The notes under the pieces are model-generated. The model ran no database searches. It saw only the letters and a program-made list of their open reading frames with translations, and was not told where the DNA came from. A program made the translations under genes and the position numbers. Positions 36,301 through 51,190 of a DNA stretch of 64,000 nucleotides are shown here, in pieces. The DNA is from Sacculina carcini (lineage: Eukaryota; Arthropoda; Thecostraca; Sacculinidae), in contig OU696579.1 of NCBI GenBank assembly GCA_916048095.2, forward strand, positions 4,840,235-4,904,234. The letters are read 5' to 3'. Every line of letters starts with the position of its first letter. Position 1 is the stretch's first letter.

Positions 36301-39300
36301 AACCTGGCAGTTGTTCGCCGTCCACTTCCTCCCACGCCCACCAACAACGCGTGTCCTGTCGTAACAGGCAAACAAGCTCCAACCGTTCATCCCGGCCATT
36401 TGGCCCGTACGTTAATGCAAATTTCTACTCGATATTTTCCACGGTGTGCTTAATGGCCAGAGCTATTTCAGGGGCCAAATATTCGGTCTACCAAAGTCCC
36501 ATTTATACAAAAGAACATAATATATTATAGTATGAATTATACTAATGTTAATTATGTACAAATATGGGCAATAATTTGATGAAACACGTAAATTAGCACG
36601 TAAATGAGAGGCAAGGAAGGATTTTTAAACATATTGTTTTTGCGAACAAAGAGCAATTGAATTATACTACTGGAGACAAGTTCAAATTTTGGGTGGACCA
36701 TACCAAAAAACTAGTATTTCAGGGCTGAAAAGTGTCATGGGCCTGGTGGGCTCAATGGGCGACACCTAAGGTATTCAACACTACTTTCTCGTGCATTATG
36801 TACAAGCAAACAAGCACTGGTGATTTCTGAACACAATTTGAAATAGAACAGCAACACAACCTGAACATAACCTGAACTAGAACAGCCGTCGTCAGGGGAG
36901 GAACGTCATTTACAAAGCGTCAAAGAGGAGGCAATCGTCTCAAATACTTGATGCTCGAAAATTACACTTTCACTTAATTATGATCGATTAAATGCTGATT
37001 TAAAATAGGACGCACAAATTGAATGTGAAAATATTTATGTAATACATATTCGTGGGGTGTGTATGTAATGTGATGAAATCTGTGTTCGTGTAGCTATTAC
37101 TATGGATGCATATAACCGCGTAGGTATGTGTGTATATGTTCAAGTGCGTCAATGGTGTGCCTGCTCTTTTCTATGAATGCGTGTCACACACACACACACG
37201 CACACACATACACCCACACATACAAAACTACTTCAGTGGCTTCAACTTATCACCTGTTCACTAACATCAAACATATCGTTTAGCAACTGTTTGAAGCATG
37301 TGACAACATTTATATTATTTACGTTCTCATTCTAGCTGGAGAACCTTGCCGAATGGTTGCCAGCTACTCGCTGTACGACACAGTTTGTCAGGCCACCAGT
37401 TTGTCAGCACTGACCCGAGTGTTGTTTGAAGACGCGACTGACACGACTGATGTGCTGGATAGCGTAGTTGAAGAGCACCAGGTTCATTGGCGACTTGGAC
37501 ACCGCGTTGTACTCGTCCAGTGTTGTACGCATCACTTCTTGCAGCTTGCTTGTGTCCAACACCTAAACACACACACAAACACTTTGTCCTAGCATAATTT
37601 TACTGATGATCCCATAAATTTGGACTATAACAGTTCCGGTGGTTTCTTCTCGGCTGGAATATCACATCGCTTGCCCGATATGGTCAAAATAATTCGGAAG
37701 TCAAAGTCCACTCAATCGTCACTTCACAGCACGGCTTGTACAGTTCTCTTAAGCGCCGTTGTTTGATCGCTAACACTGGGGTGGATGGTGGCGGGAGTGT
37801 GGTGGAAAAGAGTGGTAGCTTGGCAAGAATGGGGAGAACGACTGCAACAATAAGGAGCGATAATCCACCTGGGTTGGCTCCTGTTGCAGTCCTTCGGTGG
37901 GTGAATTGAAAAAAATCGCTAACACTAGAATAAAAGCGGCAATGAACACACAACACATCGATAATAAAAGTGTATGGCATTGCTCAGCTTGCCTCGTCGT
38001 AAACCCTGACATCTTCGTCAGGATTCATGTAGTCGCCAAAGTAGAGTTTGTCAATTAGCACGTCCTGGGAGGACTGGTCGGTCTCCGTGAGCTCACTCGC
38101 AGCGGGAGATGTGACATCACTGCCCATCTCACTGTCCTGAATGTCGCCAGATTTGGCTTCACTCAGGAAAATTGCCAGAGATTTCTTGAACAACTTTTGA
38201 CACGTGCAGTCCAGGTATTCATTGAATGCGCATCTAAAACACAAGCAAGTGTAGTAGTTCAGTGCAAGCATAACACACCACATTATTTGAACATAATTAT
38301 CATTATTATCACGACAGAACCAAAACGTCTACTTTGCGATTAACGATTGAAATCTCCCTGATTTTCAACAAAATGTGTCTTATTGAAATTGTCTCATTAC
38401 GTTGTGTGTATGTATGTGTGTATGTGTGTGTATTTGAGCGTTTTTGAGACCCTCGAGTGAACAGCGCGATATAAATGTATTAATGTAATGTAATGCAATG
38501 TAATGTAATACAATGCAATGTAATGTAATGCAATGTAATGTAATACAATGCAATGTAATGTAATGCAATGTAATGTAATACAATACAATGTAATGTAATG
38601 CAATGTAATGTAATACAATGCAATGTAATGTATGCATGTGTATGTGAGTATGCGCATGCGTGTGTGTGTGTGCGTGTGTATGTGTGTGCGTGTGTGTGTG
38701 CACCTGTCTGGAGTGTCGATGAGTCTGTCGGCAAACACGCGGCTCATCTCGTGTATCCACAGTCGCACCAGCTTGCCTGGGTGCTGCAGTCGGGCGCCAG
38801 GCACCAGGAGCACGCCACCAAGAACACGAGCCACGTCGCGCAGGTTGAAGACGTAATGGGCCCGTGCTGGCGTTGGCAGAAACCGACTCACTGAGACCTT
38901 GTATGTGGCCCGCGTGGCCTCCACTATCGACTGATAACAGAGTGGATGAAATCGTAGTTATTTAGGCCGTTGTCAGTGTCTAGATGGACAATGCCACGAC
39001 CGGATTCATCATTTCACGTAACGCTTGAGTATAATATAAATTTGAGCATAATATTAATTTTGAGTATAAATTTTTTGAGCATTTTATCTAATGCGAATCC
39101 ATGATCTCCAGTTAGGCACGAAGATAATTCAAGCCAGATAAAATCATCGAACACAGGAATAATATCTGAGCAAAAATTAGTTTGATTAAATACTACCTTG
39201 GTATTTATTAACATCGGTTTATAGTTAAGCATCTTGGCTTAAATGATGTTTTTTACCATTTTGAAAAATAACACGAATTATTTGTAATTGCTTTATCTAC

Positions 39301-42300
39301 CAGGCCTATTATCATCACAGGTGCATTCAACCACTGATTTTTTCTATTTATTTAACTTCAGCTGGTTGATTCCTTGTAGTGTTGTAATATTTTTATTGTA
39401 ATCTTCGTATGCACTTGTGACGCACTTGTTGCGAACTGACATTGACCTTGTTACTAAGCCCGAGGGCTTGATGTACTGTGAGTGGGCGTTGCTTATTTCC
39501 TTTTGTTCGTAATTCCCGGGCGAGTGTAAAAAGTTTGGGTATTCATTCTAGGTCCAGGTCTTGTCGTGAAACGTGTGTGCGCTTAGTGAATAAAATTGTT
39601 CTTGGTTGTTCGTGTTGAACAGTACAAATTGGCGACGAGGATTCTCCGAACTCTCGAGGGTCAGATTTATTTTGGCCTATTTTTCGGGTATGAACTTAGT
39701 CTCTCCACCCTAAACTTTCTTGGCCAGGGAAGGCGTTCACCCCATGGGCTGAATGGGAATTTCCTTTTGAAAATTATTTGGTGGCCATAAACGGCGAAAG
39801 CTTTCCCGACCTTCGTCGGAAGGCCATATTGTTGCATTATGTCGGAGCAGAAGCGCAGCGTGTTTTTCTATCGTTCCCTGCAACTCCAAAGCGCGAGGGT
39901 GAGGACGATTATACAAAAACACTCAGACAGCTGCGGAATATTATTCACCGAGAACAAATGTGATTGCGGAACGTTTTGCCTTCCGGCAGCGCAGGCAACA
40001 ACTGGGCAACACAGCGGACTACGTGTCAACACTTCGCAGCCTGGCCATCAACTGCGAGTTAGGCCAGCTGACGGGAGAAATGATACGAGATCAAGTGGTT
40101 GAGCACACACTACATCCGCGTCTCAGGGAGCGATTTATCCAGGATCCAGCGCTCACACTAGATTCTCTGTCGATCACTGCGGAAGCGTACGAGACGTCGC
40201 TCCGACAATCGTCGTTGATGACAGGTACGCCAGAGAATGCGACTGGTGAGATAAACAAGACGCATACATCCAGCAAACAACACCATGACCGATACAAGAT
40301 CACCGACAAATGCTCACACTGCGGCCGAAAACATCCAGAACCGAGGGTTGAGTACTGCCCCGCGAGAAACTCAAAATGTAACTCGCGCGATCGACAGGGC
40401 TATTGGGCAATTGTCCGCAAGGCGAAGAGCAGCACCTAACGACCGCATCATGACAAAGGTGTGACTATTCTCGCATGCGGAACTGGCGTGGAGAAACTGT
40501 AGTGTACATCCAGTATCACGGTGGACAGCGGCAAGACAGCAGACGTTGAAATGCAGGTGGACACTGGCGCTAGCGTGTCAGTAACTACTCTTCCGTTGGC
40601 CAAGAAGCTGCTCAAGAGATATGCGGTGCAGCACACCGACACACGGTTATTCGGCGTCGGACTTAAATAATTGAAGGTGATCGGCACATTGCCTGTGTCT
40701 CTGTCAGTAAGTGGACACAGTACGTCGACAGAAATATGCGTTATCGACACACCATCTTCCGAAGGCCTACTGGGTCTGTCAACGCTGTCTCAGCTGGGCT
40801 TGACAATACGGCCAGGAGACAGAGTGGTATCGAAGGTGACCAACAACGCTGACGATACGAATTTTCTGCCACCAATCAAATAATATTGCCACAAGATTCA
40901 ACTGAATTCCGACGCCGTGCCGACGTCATATGCACTGCGTCACTTGCCTCTTTCGGTTAGAAACGATGTCTCCAAGGAGCTCAAAAATCTACTTAACGCA
41001 GGCGTTATATAGCGCACTTAGGCCTCGCAGTGGGTGAGTCCCATTGTCGTCGTCCGACGTAAAAGTGGTGAAATTAGATTAGATGTGGACCTCCGCGGAC
41101 CCAACAGTCAGCTCGTATCAGATGTTTACTCGACCAGCTTCCCGGTACCGTCGTTTCTAAACTGGACATGAGAGCGGCCTACCATCAACTCCAGCTTCAT
41201 CCTGAGTCGCGTCATATAACTTCTTTTCTGATACATGACGGGCTGTTTCGCTACAAACGTGTTCCTTTCGGCCTGGCATCGGCGGGCGCGGCATTCCAAC
41301 GTCTGCTTGATGATCCCTTGGTCGGTATTCCTGGATGCCACCATTATATGGACGACGTTGTCTGTTGCGGGCCGACGAAGCAGATTCACGACGAGCGTCT
41401 GCGAGTCATCATGAGTCGTCTCACTGCGCCCAATGTGACACTGAACATTGACAAGTCGTAGATTGGTCAATCTCAACTGCAGTTTTGTGGGTTTTCAGTG
41501 TCTCAACACGGCCTAGTCCCATCAGACGACCATCTGAGCGACATACAAGAAGCACAGGAACCAGCTGACGAGAAAAGTCTTCGAAGTTTTCTAGGTCTTT
41601 GTAATTGGCTTTCTCACTTCGTACCGCAGTACGCGACCACAGTGAGTCCGCTGCACGACCTTCTGAGAAAAGGTTCGACATATGTCTGGACTGAGACTCA
41701 CAGAAAGGCGTTCGAGAACATAAAAGCGTAGATCGTCGAGGCTCGACCGCTCAGTCAGTACGAGCCGTGCAGAAAACCAATTGTCACATTTGACGCGAGT
41801 GAGGCAGGTGCTGGAGCTGTATTGTTGCAGCTGGACGACGTTGGCAGCGAGCGAGTTGTCGCATTCTGGAGCCGGCGATTTTCGGCTGTCGAGGTGAAGT
41901 ACTTCGTCACTGCACGGGATGCGTTGACGGCTGTACAGGCCGTGATTGTTCCTGTGGGGACGCCACTTCATCTTAAGGACAGACCACGCCACCTTGAAAT
42001 CTATACTTTCCGCGAATTTTAGCGGTCATGCAAGTGTCAGAGTGGTTTGATGGCAGGCTCGTCTTATTCCATTTTCTTACGAAGTGGAGCATGTGCCGGG
42101 GAATCGTCTAGCAGCAGCAGACGCTTTGTCCAGATTACCGCCGGCATAAATTGATTCTACATATGTGACAGATGGCGAGAATTACGATGTTCTGCTGCTG
42201 GGCGACTGGGACAGCATTTCTTCTGACGAGATGCGAGAAGCTGCCCGCGAATACACGGAAATCCAGACCCTCCACGAATGCCTTCAGAAGGGAGTTCCTC

Positions 42301-45300
42301 GTTGTACCAATGCGCACAGTCTTACGTTGCGACCGTACTTCGCCGTCCGGCATGAATTATCAGCCGACGGAGACATCATTGTCCGTTCCGGCCATCAAGT
42401 GACCGTGCCGAGGAGACTCCGCCAGGCCTTCGTGCTCACGCATCTCACGATGGTCTCATGTGAACGAAGCAGCTGTTGCGCAGTCTGGCGTGGTGGTCAC
42501 AAATGGACAGAGAGGTTCACAAACTCATTGAGGCATGTGTCATCTGTCAGTCCAGTGACAAGGTGCTGAGCTCGCGCAGTGGACCATCTCCTCTCAAGCC
42601 AGTATTGTTTCCTGTGAAATCGTGGCAGAAACTGGCAATCGATGTCGTCGGACCTATGGGAGGAGCGCTGGAACATTTTCGCTTTGCAGTGCCTCTTATA
42701 GACTACCACTCCAAATGGGAGGAGTTAGGGTTGATGGCTGTTGTCAGCACATCAAACATCATATGGGTTTTCGACAAAATTTTCGCGAGAGAGGGGTTCC
42801 CGGAAGAACTCGTTTCCGATAAGGGACCACAGCTCGTCCGAGCGGAATTCAGACACCATCTCAGCCGATGCGGTATCAGATACCTCCGGTCGGCCTCCTA
42901 CTGGCCACGCGGTAATGTAAATGTAGAGAGGTTCAACCGCACGCTGAAGTTTCTGGCTACAACACCACCATACTGGACGCTTCTAGGAACGCGTACAACG
43001 ACTGCTGGCGTCATATCGTGCTACACCACACTGCTCGACCGGTATCTCATCCTCGGTCCTGTTCCACGGGTGGTTCATGCGGTGATTGCTGCCTGCGACG
43101 GAGGTGGTGCCGAAACTAGATGTTGTACGAGGACCAGTGGAGCGGCAGCAGGCACGCAATAGACGCAACTATGGCCGTCGCCGGGGTGTGCAAGCACTTC
43201 CACCAGGTGATAGAGTGCATGTGCGAGTGCCAGGGACTACAGGCAGACTCCACATAAGATTCACGTCGACACGGAGAATTACATCGCGGTGTGGACCATC
43301 GTTCCGGCTGGAAGACGGATCTGTGAGGAACCCAGCCCACCTGTCCAGAACCAACGACGTCATACCTGATGTCAATTACTTATGGGTGCCGAAGCCGACG
43401 GACGACCGCCGTGGGTCCATCGGAGCTCAGACGAGGCATTAGACGTGGTCGCCGATCGGCCCTTGAACTCTCGTGCGACAGAAGCAGTCACCGCGATCGA
43501 GCATTCACAATCGGATACACCAAATACGGAAACACTTGAACCGTCGACCCGAGGGCGGCGTCAGTTTCTCCTCATGCGCTTAAAGGAATTCATAATATAA
43601 TTTTATGAGTGGGGATATGAAGCGTTGTATTATTTGTATTGGATTATTTGTATGCACTTGTGACGCACTCGTTGCGAACTGACATTGGCCTTTTTACTAA
43701 GCCCGAGTGCTTGGGGTACTGTGAGTGGGCGTTGCTTATTTTCTCTTTGTTCGTTCATCCCGGGCGAGTACCAAAAATTTGGGTATTCATTCTAGGCCTA
43801 GGTTTTGTCGTGAAACTTGTGTGCGCTTGGTGAATAAAATTATTCTTGGTTGTTCGTGTTGAACATTCCTGCGTAATTATTTGATTGTTGGATTAATCCA
43901 AATAAATAATTTAAAATAATAAGTTAAACGTATTTATTTTTAATAACTGAATCGCTGAAACTGCGTCAAAGATCCCACAATATCTGTCTGCTTACTGTAG
44001 CGTCCCACGTGTACATTTATGTATAGATATTTCACCCTCCAAACGTTACGGCATTACATGCGGCACCTGCTCTCACACACTTTCCCTCATCACAACTCTG
44101 CTCATTTCCAAGCTTTTTTTGCACACTGAGCGTACTCCGCTCGCACCCTTCTCTACTCCCATTCTCTGCCTTCCACGCATTACTTGTTTTTCTCGCCGTG
44201 TACATACACCCAGACACTCTGTTCCTTCGCTGTGCCTGTATCAGCGCTGTGCCCACTGTACCGTTAGCCATTGTGTCCTTCCGGCTAACGGTCCTTCTCC
44301 CCTCACGGTGTCGGTCGTTGACAGCATGACCGAGCAGACTACACGGGGTTACAGTGGGCCACAGTGGTCAGTCGTCTGTGGGGCATCTCTGTGGATACAC
44401 GGTGCTACGTTTTATTACTGTGATCGGTGTGTTATTCCTATTAGTGTGTATTAGTGCTATTCGTATTATTGTATGCATTACGGTGTCATTTGCTCATTGA
44501 GCTGCCGGAACTATGTACGCCACTAAATACACTGCGTGCATCACATCGTGGACATTTCGTCGCATTTGTGGCGCGTTACTAAGACAGTAGCACGTTCCCA
44601 GGCAGAGTCACGTCTAAAGCGCTACACTGGTGACCCCGGCGTGATCACCATGCCTGGAGGTCGTGCCATCCCTGCCGCCCCTCCTTCACAGAGCCACTCG
44701 CCGGACAGCGCTCCTGACGCACTTGCTGCTCATGCTGCTCCGGTCGCCCCTGACGCTCCTGCCGCCGAGGCGGTTCTTTCAAGGCCGGTCGCCGCATTTC
44801 GACTGCCACCATTCGCCGCACAAAATCCGGAGTTATGGCTCACACAAGTCGAATTTTCAATGGACGTGTCTGGCATCAATGAGTACCGCATCAAGCTCAA
44901 ATTGTTGGCCTCCAACTTACCCATTGACGTCGCGGAACATGTCAAAGACGTTATCAACCGGCCTACGTCGACATTTGCAGAGCTATGCAGCGCTCTTCGC
45001 ACTCGTCTTGCGGAATCACGAGCGTCAAGGCTAGAAGCGATGCTGAGGCACCAACAGCTGGGGGACCAGAAGCCCTCTCAGCTATTGCGCAGCATGACGA
45101 ATGAGCTGACGACTTCCGGGGCCACCTGCGACACTGACCTGCTACGCATGCTGTTTTTGCAGCGTATGCCGCGTGATGTCAACGCTGCATTGGCTTTGTT
45201 GCCTGAGAGCACTGGATTGGCTGAGTTGGCTTTGGCTGCCGATCGATTCATAGCCGCCACCCAGCGTCCGCCAGCCAGCATCTGGCCGGTAGCTGCTGCT

Positions 45301-48300
45301 GTACAGACGTCAGCCGCCGTCACACAGTCACCTGTTGTCCTACAGGCACCAGCCGCCCTACAATCACCAGCTGCCGTTATACAGCCACCAGCCGTGCTCG
45401 CGGCTACACAGCAGGTGGCGCCGAACGGGCATGAATTGTACAATCTCACTGCAACTCTCAGCAGTTTGATTGAGAAATTGCAGTTCGCCGGGGACCGGGC
45501 CCGTCCGGGCACTCGAGGCGTTTCCGGTCGCAGACGGTCCAGATCGCGCACATCCGCTCCACCGCGTTCTCCGTCACCACGTTCGTCGACAGAGGCAAGA
45601 GTGTGCTGGTACCACCGTCGTTGGGGTGCCGCTGCCGAGTACTGCACCAGTGCGTGCAGCTGGTCCGCTTCCACGCCGGCGGAAAACTAGCGTGCCTGCA
45701 GCGCGGAGCACCAGCGACTGCAGGTAAACGGCCATCATCGGTGCCGCTCTTCATGGTCGAAGATCACCTCACCAAACAGCTCTTTCTTGTCGACACTGGA
45801 GCCCAAGTCAGTGTCATCATGCCCAATGCACTTCCTGCTCCACTTTCGTCGACAATCGAGTCGAAACTACAGGCCGCCAATGGATCCCTCGTCGACGTCT
45901 ACGGCACACATGACCTCCATGTGTCGTTTGACGAGGGATCTTCTGTCAAGTGGCGTCTTGTGGTAGCGAATGTCACCACAAATATTATCGGTGCTGACCT
46001 ACTATCACATTATCGGCTGATTGTTGATCTGCACAACCGCGAGCTCCGTGATTCATCAGGTCAAGTTCGTGCTCGCGGAATCCAGACCTGTGCTGAATCG
46101 TCTGGACTTCGGTGCCGAATTCAACCACGAAGTCGCTTTCAACAACTTCTAAGTGTATTTCCTGATGTCGTGCGTCCTGCTAGCGACCTGTTCCCGTTGC
46201 TCCACAAGGTCACGCACCACATTGCTACCACTGGTCCACCGAAATTCGCACGTCCTCGTCGTCTACCGCCTGATCGCTTACAAGGAGCCAAGAAGGCATT
46301 TGACCACATGTTGCAGACTAGAGTGAAGCGATCATCTTCCAGCAATTGGGCCGCTCCACTTCATCTAGTGCCCAAAAAGGAGCCTGGAGAGTTGAGACCG
46401 TGCGGCGATTACCGCGCCCTGAACGCCTGCACGCGACCCGACCGATACGCAAACTCGTCAGGACTTCGATCTCAGCCGTGCTGCGGACCTCTGCCAATTC
46501 TTCAAACTTGTCCACACATGACAGGCGCAGCTCCCGCTAGCACGGCTTCACCGTCAGAGGCGTCACCATCATCGCAACCCTCACGTGCTCCGAGTGCGTC
46601 TCATCAGTCGTTATCCGGTGCACAGACTCAACCGTCGTCACACTCCACCCGGCGAAGAGGTCTGCACTCTCAAACTGGTTCATCAGACGGTGCCAACATG
46701 TCCAACCGGTCAACATTTGCACACCGTACGACGACAAATCTACCTTCACAACAAACGCCTGCCCCCACATCCATACTAAGAACGCGCTCTGGACGTCAGA
46801 TTCAACCGCCAGCGCGCTATCGTCGTGTCACTTTCGTAGTGCCATCTGAGAGGGGGTGGTGTAGCGTCCCACGTGTACATTTATGTATAGATATTTCACC
46901 CTCCAAACGTTACGGCATTACATGCGGCACCTGCTCTCACACACTTTCCTTCATCACAACTCTGCTCCTTTCCAAGCTTGTTTTGGACACTGAGCGTACT
47001 CCGCTCACACCCTGCTCTACTCCCATTCTCTGCCTTCCACGCATTACTTGTTTTTCTCGCCGTGTACATACACCCAGACACTCTGCTCCTTCGCTGTGCC
47101 TGTATCAGCGCTGTGCCCACTGTACCGTTAGCCATTGTATCCTTCCGGCTAACGGTCCTTCTCCCCTCGCGGTGTCGGTTGTTGACAGCATGACCGAGCA
47201 GACTACACGGGGTTACAGTGGGCCACAGTGGTCAGTCGTCTGTGGGGCATCTCTGTGGATACACGGTGCTACGTTTTATTACTGTGATCGGTGTGTTATT
47301 CCCATTAGTGTGTATTAGTGCTATTCGTATTATTGTATGCATTACGGTGTCATTTGCTCATTGAGCTGCCGGAACTGTGTACGCCACTAAATACACTGCG
47401 TGCATCACATCGTGGACATTTCGTCGCATTTGTGGCGCGGGACTAAGACAGTAGCACGTTCCCAGGCAGAGTCACGTCTAAAGCGCTACACTCTTTGTTT
47501 GTTCTTCCCGGGCGAGTACCAAAAATTTGGGTATTCATTCTAGGCCTAGGTTTTGTCGTGAAACTTGTGTGCGCTTGGTGAATAAAATTATTCTTGGTTG
47601 TTCGTGTTGAACATTCCTGCGTAATTATTTGATTGTTGGATTAATCCAAATTAATAATTTAAAATAATAAGTTAAACTTATTTATTTTTAATAACTGAAT
47701 CGCTGAAACTGCGTCAAAGATCCCACAATATCTGTCTGCTTACCTTGCCCATTCTGGCGACGTTGGCGTCGTAGCCGCTCGAGAATTTCCAGTCGACGAT
47801 GCTGGAGAAGATCTTGTCGACGGTCTCGTCACTAAACTCGTCAATACCGACCATGTTGAAGTGTCTGAGAAACCTCGGCGTGATGTTGTTTCTTCCCCCT
47901 CCAGGCGGCACCATGGCCGACAGTAGCAACTGAAAACCAAACACAAACAAGAACAATGCAGCAATCACACGATTATAAGGTATATAACTTAAAATCTCAT
48001 GATAATGTAGATGTGATATGTATTGGCGTCAACACAGATCAGACACGGACATATTAATCCCAGGTCAGTAGGATAATTGCGTAATGGTCTACGATAAATT
48101 ATAATATTAGCATAGTAAAACTTAGTAGAAGTAAACTTAACGAAGTAATACATATGCGTAGGTCTCACAGACAATATCCCAATGCAGAATAGGTGGCCTA
48201 AGACAATGCCATGCTGTGATATACAAACATATACACGTTTTTTTAGGTATAATCTAGGGACACCTGGTGTTACCGCGCATTCACAATATTGAACCGTAAT

Positions 48301-48924
48301 GACACATTACAAGTGAGCCGCTATGCCTGTGCACCGGAACATGCTACGCTCATGCGACATCTGGCAGTCAGAGCCGTTGCGAGGAATTATGCCCCCCTCC
48401 CGAAGGCAACACTTAGGGCCCCATCATAAATAAATCACGAAATAATGAATGTATTTATTAGACATAATCACATAATACGTGAAGCAACGGGGCCCCTCAA
48501 CATTCGGGCCCCTCCGGCCGGGGGGTACGGGGGGCGGTTGCTACGGCTCTGCTGGCAGTGATACAAGAAATTTATTCTTGACCATAAAGTCCAACAATAT
48601 ATCGCCAATGATGTTACGCAAATCCAAACTATGGACCAAATTATGCGTCTATACCATTTGCAATTTGTTTTGATCTAAATGAAATCTGATTTGATACAAA
48701 TGAAAATTATTTTGATCCAACTTACAGATTAGTTGATAAATTGAACTTGAATTCAAAAAAATGAAAAATGTTTTTTTTTGTATAAGAAATATCTAAAAAC
48801 AAGCGTATTAATTTTAAAAATCAGAAGATTTGGCCACTTTATGTCGATTGAGCAGATCATTTTCTCAGGCACGCCATGTTTTGTTATATAATAGTATGTG
48901 GTGTAGTGCGAGCGTGTGTTAGCA

Positions 48925-48959
<35 letters not shown>

Positions 48960-51121
48960 TGTGTCACTTGTGTTTCTGTTCAGTTAACTGGTATGTCTGT
49001 GTGCAGCCTCAAGCCAGGCTTGTCCTGTTGGGTCAACTTGTAATGTTAAGCAAGCTGGTATGTATGTCTGTGTGTGTGCTTGTGTATGTATGACCGAGGT
49101 TATTTAAGGTGGCACAATATCCGTGTTCATGTCATTCTGTTGGTATTGTGCGCTCGTTCTTCAATACATCTCTGACGTGTCATTCCAGCAATTTAATGTG
49201 GCATAGGACACACCAAGTACTTAACACCACTTATCAGCTCGCTAGTGTTAATATTACAAATGTAATAATGAAGTATAATAAAATCAGTGAAAATGATAGA
49301 AAAAGAATTATGTAAGCATACCACAATGATAATGATTGGAAAAATGTTACTAATACTTTAGGAGTGAAAATCAAGACTGTGTATCATTGGTTGAGGAATA
49401 ATCAGGACTTACCGAAACGTCGAAGAGGTAACTACGCAAAAAACTCCTTAAATGATACACACTCTCATCACAGAAGTGGAGAAATCACCTTCAATCACAT
49501 TGGCAGAATTACAAATTAAGATCAATGATGAGCACGGATGTCAGGTGTGCATAAACAAAATCAATATTGGCTGGATGGATAAATGTTTTATCTGAAAACA
49601 GTACGGCCTGTCGTTAGCTCGATGAACAGCGAAGTTAACAAAAGGAAGAGGGCGACATATATAGAAGAACTTTTTCGCATCCCGTATGGGTCGATGAGAC
49701 CAACTTCAACCTGTATTGCAGGCGGAACCAAGGAAGATCGAAAGTGGGAACAAGGGCGTCTGTAGTCCAACCATCTAGCAAAAGCGCAAATTTGCACATA
49801 ATCGGTGCAATGACGAGTTCCAGACTCGTATTGATATCCACGCAAACAGGCTCATTCAAGAAACCAAACTGTGCGGAATGGCTACGTTGTCTCATAGACG
49901 AATGTCGCGAGGACGAAATTCACCAGCCCACCATCTTAATAGACAATGCTCCAGTACACAGCAACATTGATGAGATATTTGGGCAGCAGTATTATGTGCA
50001 GCTTCTCAGAATGTCTCCATATTCATACCTGTTGAATCCAATTGAGCTGATGTGAAGATGTCCGAAGAGTCGCATCAAAAGAAGGCTGAGAGAGGAAATA
50101 CCTGGATTGTCGAGCCTCACTGCTAGAGAAAACGCTACCCTCTCACTGGCTGAGCAGAGGATGCAGCTGCTGGAAAATATAGCGCTGGATTGCATCAGCC
50201 AAATTGACCAGACGCAGCTACATGCGGGTTCACCAACAGGGTGGAGCGGTATTTCTCAGCAGTAATAAAACAAGAAGATTTCTTGGAGATATCTTGAAAA
50301 ATTATACTGTCTTGTGTTTATTGTTGTGCTTAGTCTTCACCGTGTGTTGTATAAATTGTTGTAAAATCATGTTCCTCCGATTATTTCGTTCAATAGAATG
50401 TGCCAAGCCAAAGACATTTTCAAAACAAACCATAAATTCAAAAAAATCTCATACACTTCACTAATATGAAGTCATCATGCGCAGCTTCATAATATCACGT
50501 CTGAAATATTGGTATTTGCTATGCTGTGTAAACGTTTTTCTAACTAGGCCACGATAGCATCATCATCATGTACATCATCATCATCATCTCGTATTATACT
50601 ACATTTACTGTCAATATATTTCATTATATTCAATATATTTACATACTTTTAATCAATCAATTCTGTATTCCCCTCATAACATATGATGTTTAAAAGTAAA
50701 AAAATGTGAAATATAAATAGAAAATATATGAAGTTATGAAAATATATGTCATTATATACAAATACATGTCATTTCTTGGATAATTAACAGTCAATCATTA
50801 GATTTGGATACAATTTGTTTTCATTTTTCAATTAAGGTTCAATTTTGTCAATCATATTTAAGTTGGGTCAAATTAAATTTCATTTGCATCAACTCAGATT
50901 TCATTTATATCAATTCAGATTTCATTTGGATCAGATCAGGTTTCATTTGGATCAAATCAGATTTCATTTGGATCAAATCAGATTTCATTTGGATCAAATC
51001 AGACTTCATTTGGATCAAATCAGATTTCATTTGGATCAAATCAGATTTCATTTGGATCAAATCAGATTTCATTTGGATCAAATCAGATTTCATTTGGATC
51101 AAATCAAATTGCAAATGGCAT

Positions 51122-51190
<69 letters not shown>

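Larger units (their letters stand above)
39383..43865 (+). mobile_element. Gypsy LTR retrotransposon C, broken
   Basis: LTRs 39,383-39,621 and 43,626-43,865 share GACGCACT(T/C)GTTGCGAACTG and CCCGGGCGAGT and both end GTTGAACA. A candidate primer site TGGCGACGAGGATTC lies at 39,630, 8 nt past the LTR. Gag, protease, RT, RNase H and integrase follow on the plus strand with many stops. It is opposite in strand to the dynein gene and lies in intron 4. Target duplication not evident. Confidence 0.85.
43996..47490 (+). mobile_element. CsRn1-like Gypsy retrotransposon D, pol-deleted
   Basis: LTRs of 631 bp each, 43,996-44,626 and 46,860-47,490, start TGTAGCGTCCCACGTG and end AAGCGCTACA, and are very similar. 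The primer site TGGTGACCCCGGCGTGAT (44,628) is the tRNA-Trp type of CsRn1/Kabuki elements (from memory). The purine run GAGAGGGGGTGG precedes the 3' LTR. Internal DNA holds gag, protease and the start of RT, then jumps to the pol C-terminus. Confidence 0.9.
48652..51120 (+). mobile_element. Tc1/mariner-like transposon with long minisatellite TIRs
   Basis: Left end TACCATTTGCAATTTG and right end (inverted) TGCCATTTGCAATTTG, flanked by TA (48,650-48,651 and 51,121-51,122). The inverted match extends inward over about 110 bp: 48,652-48,775 against 50,815-51,120. The right arm is lengthened by about 10-12 copies of a 21-bp unit (ATTTCATTTGGATCAAATCAG) of which the left arm has one or two. A degraded DDE transposase lies between (49,268-50,280). 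Confidence 0.85.

Noticed and set aside
36096..36530. 144-codon plus-strand open frame
   Set aside because: It covers dynein exon 8 on the opposite strand and shows no family features; treated as a shadow.
37380..37414. In-frame TGA after KQHSGQ suggesting the dynein gene is a pseudogene
   Set aside because: The exon ends at 37,415 (CGG|GTCAGT) and the AAA4 P-loop follows in phase in a separate exon at 36,267-36,355, so the stop is intronic.
38397..38924. Open frames made of HCITLHCI / THTHTH repeats
   Set aside because: They are translations of the pentamer satellite and CA microsatellite; only 38,704-38,930 is real dynein coding sequence.
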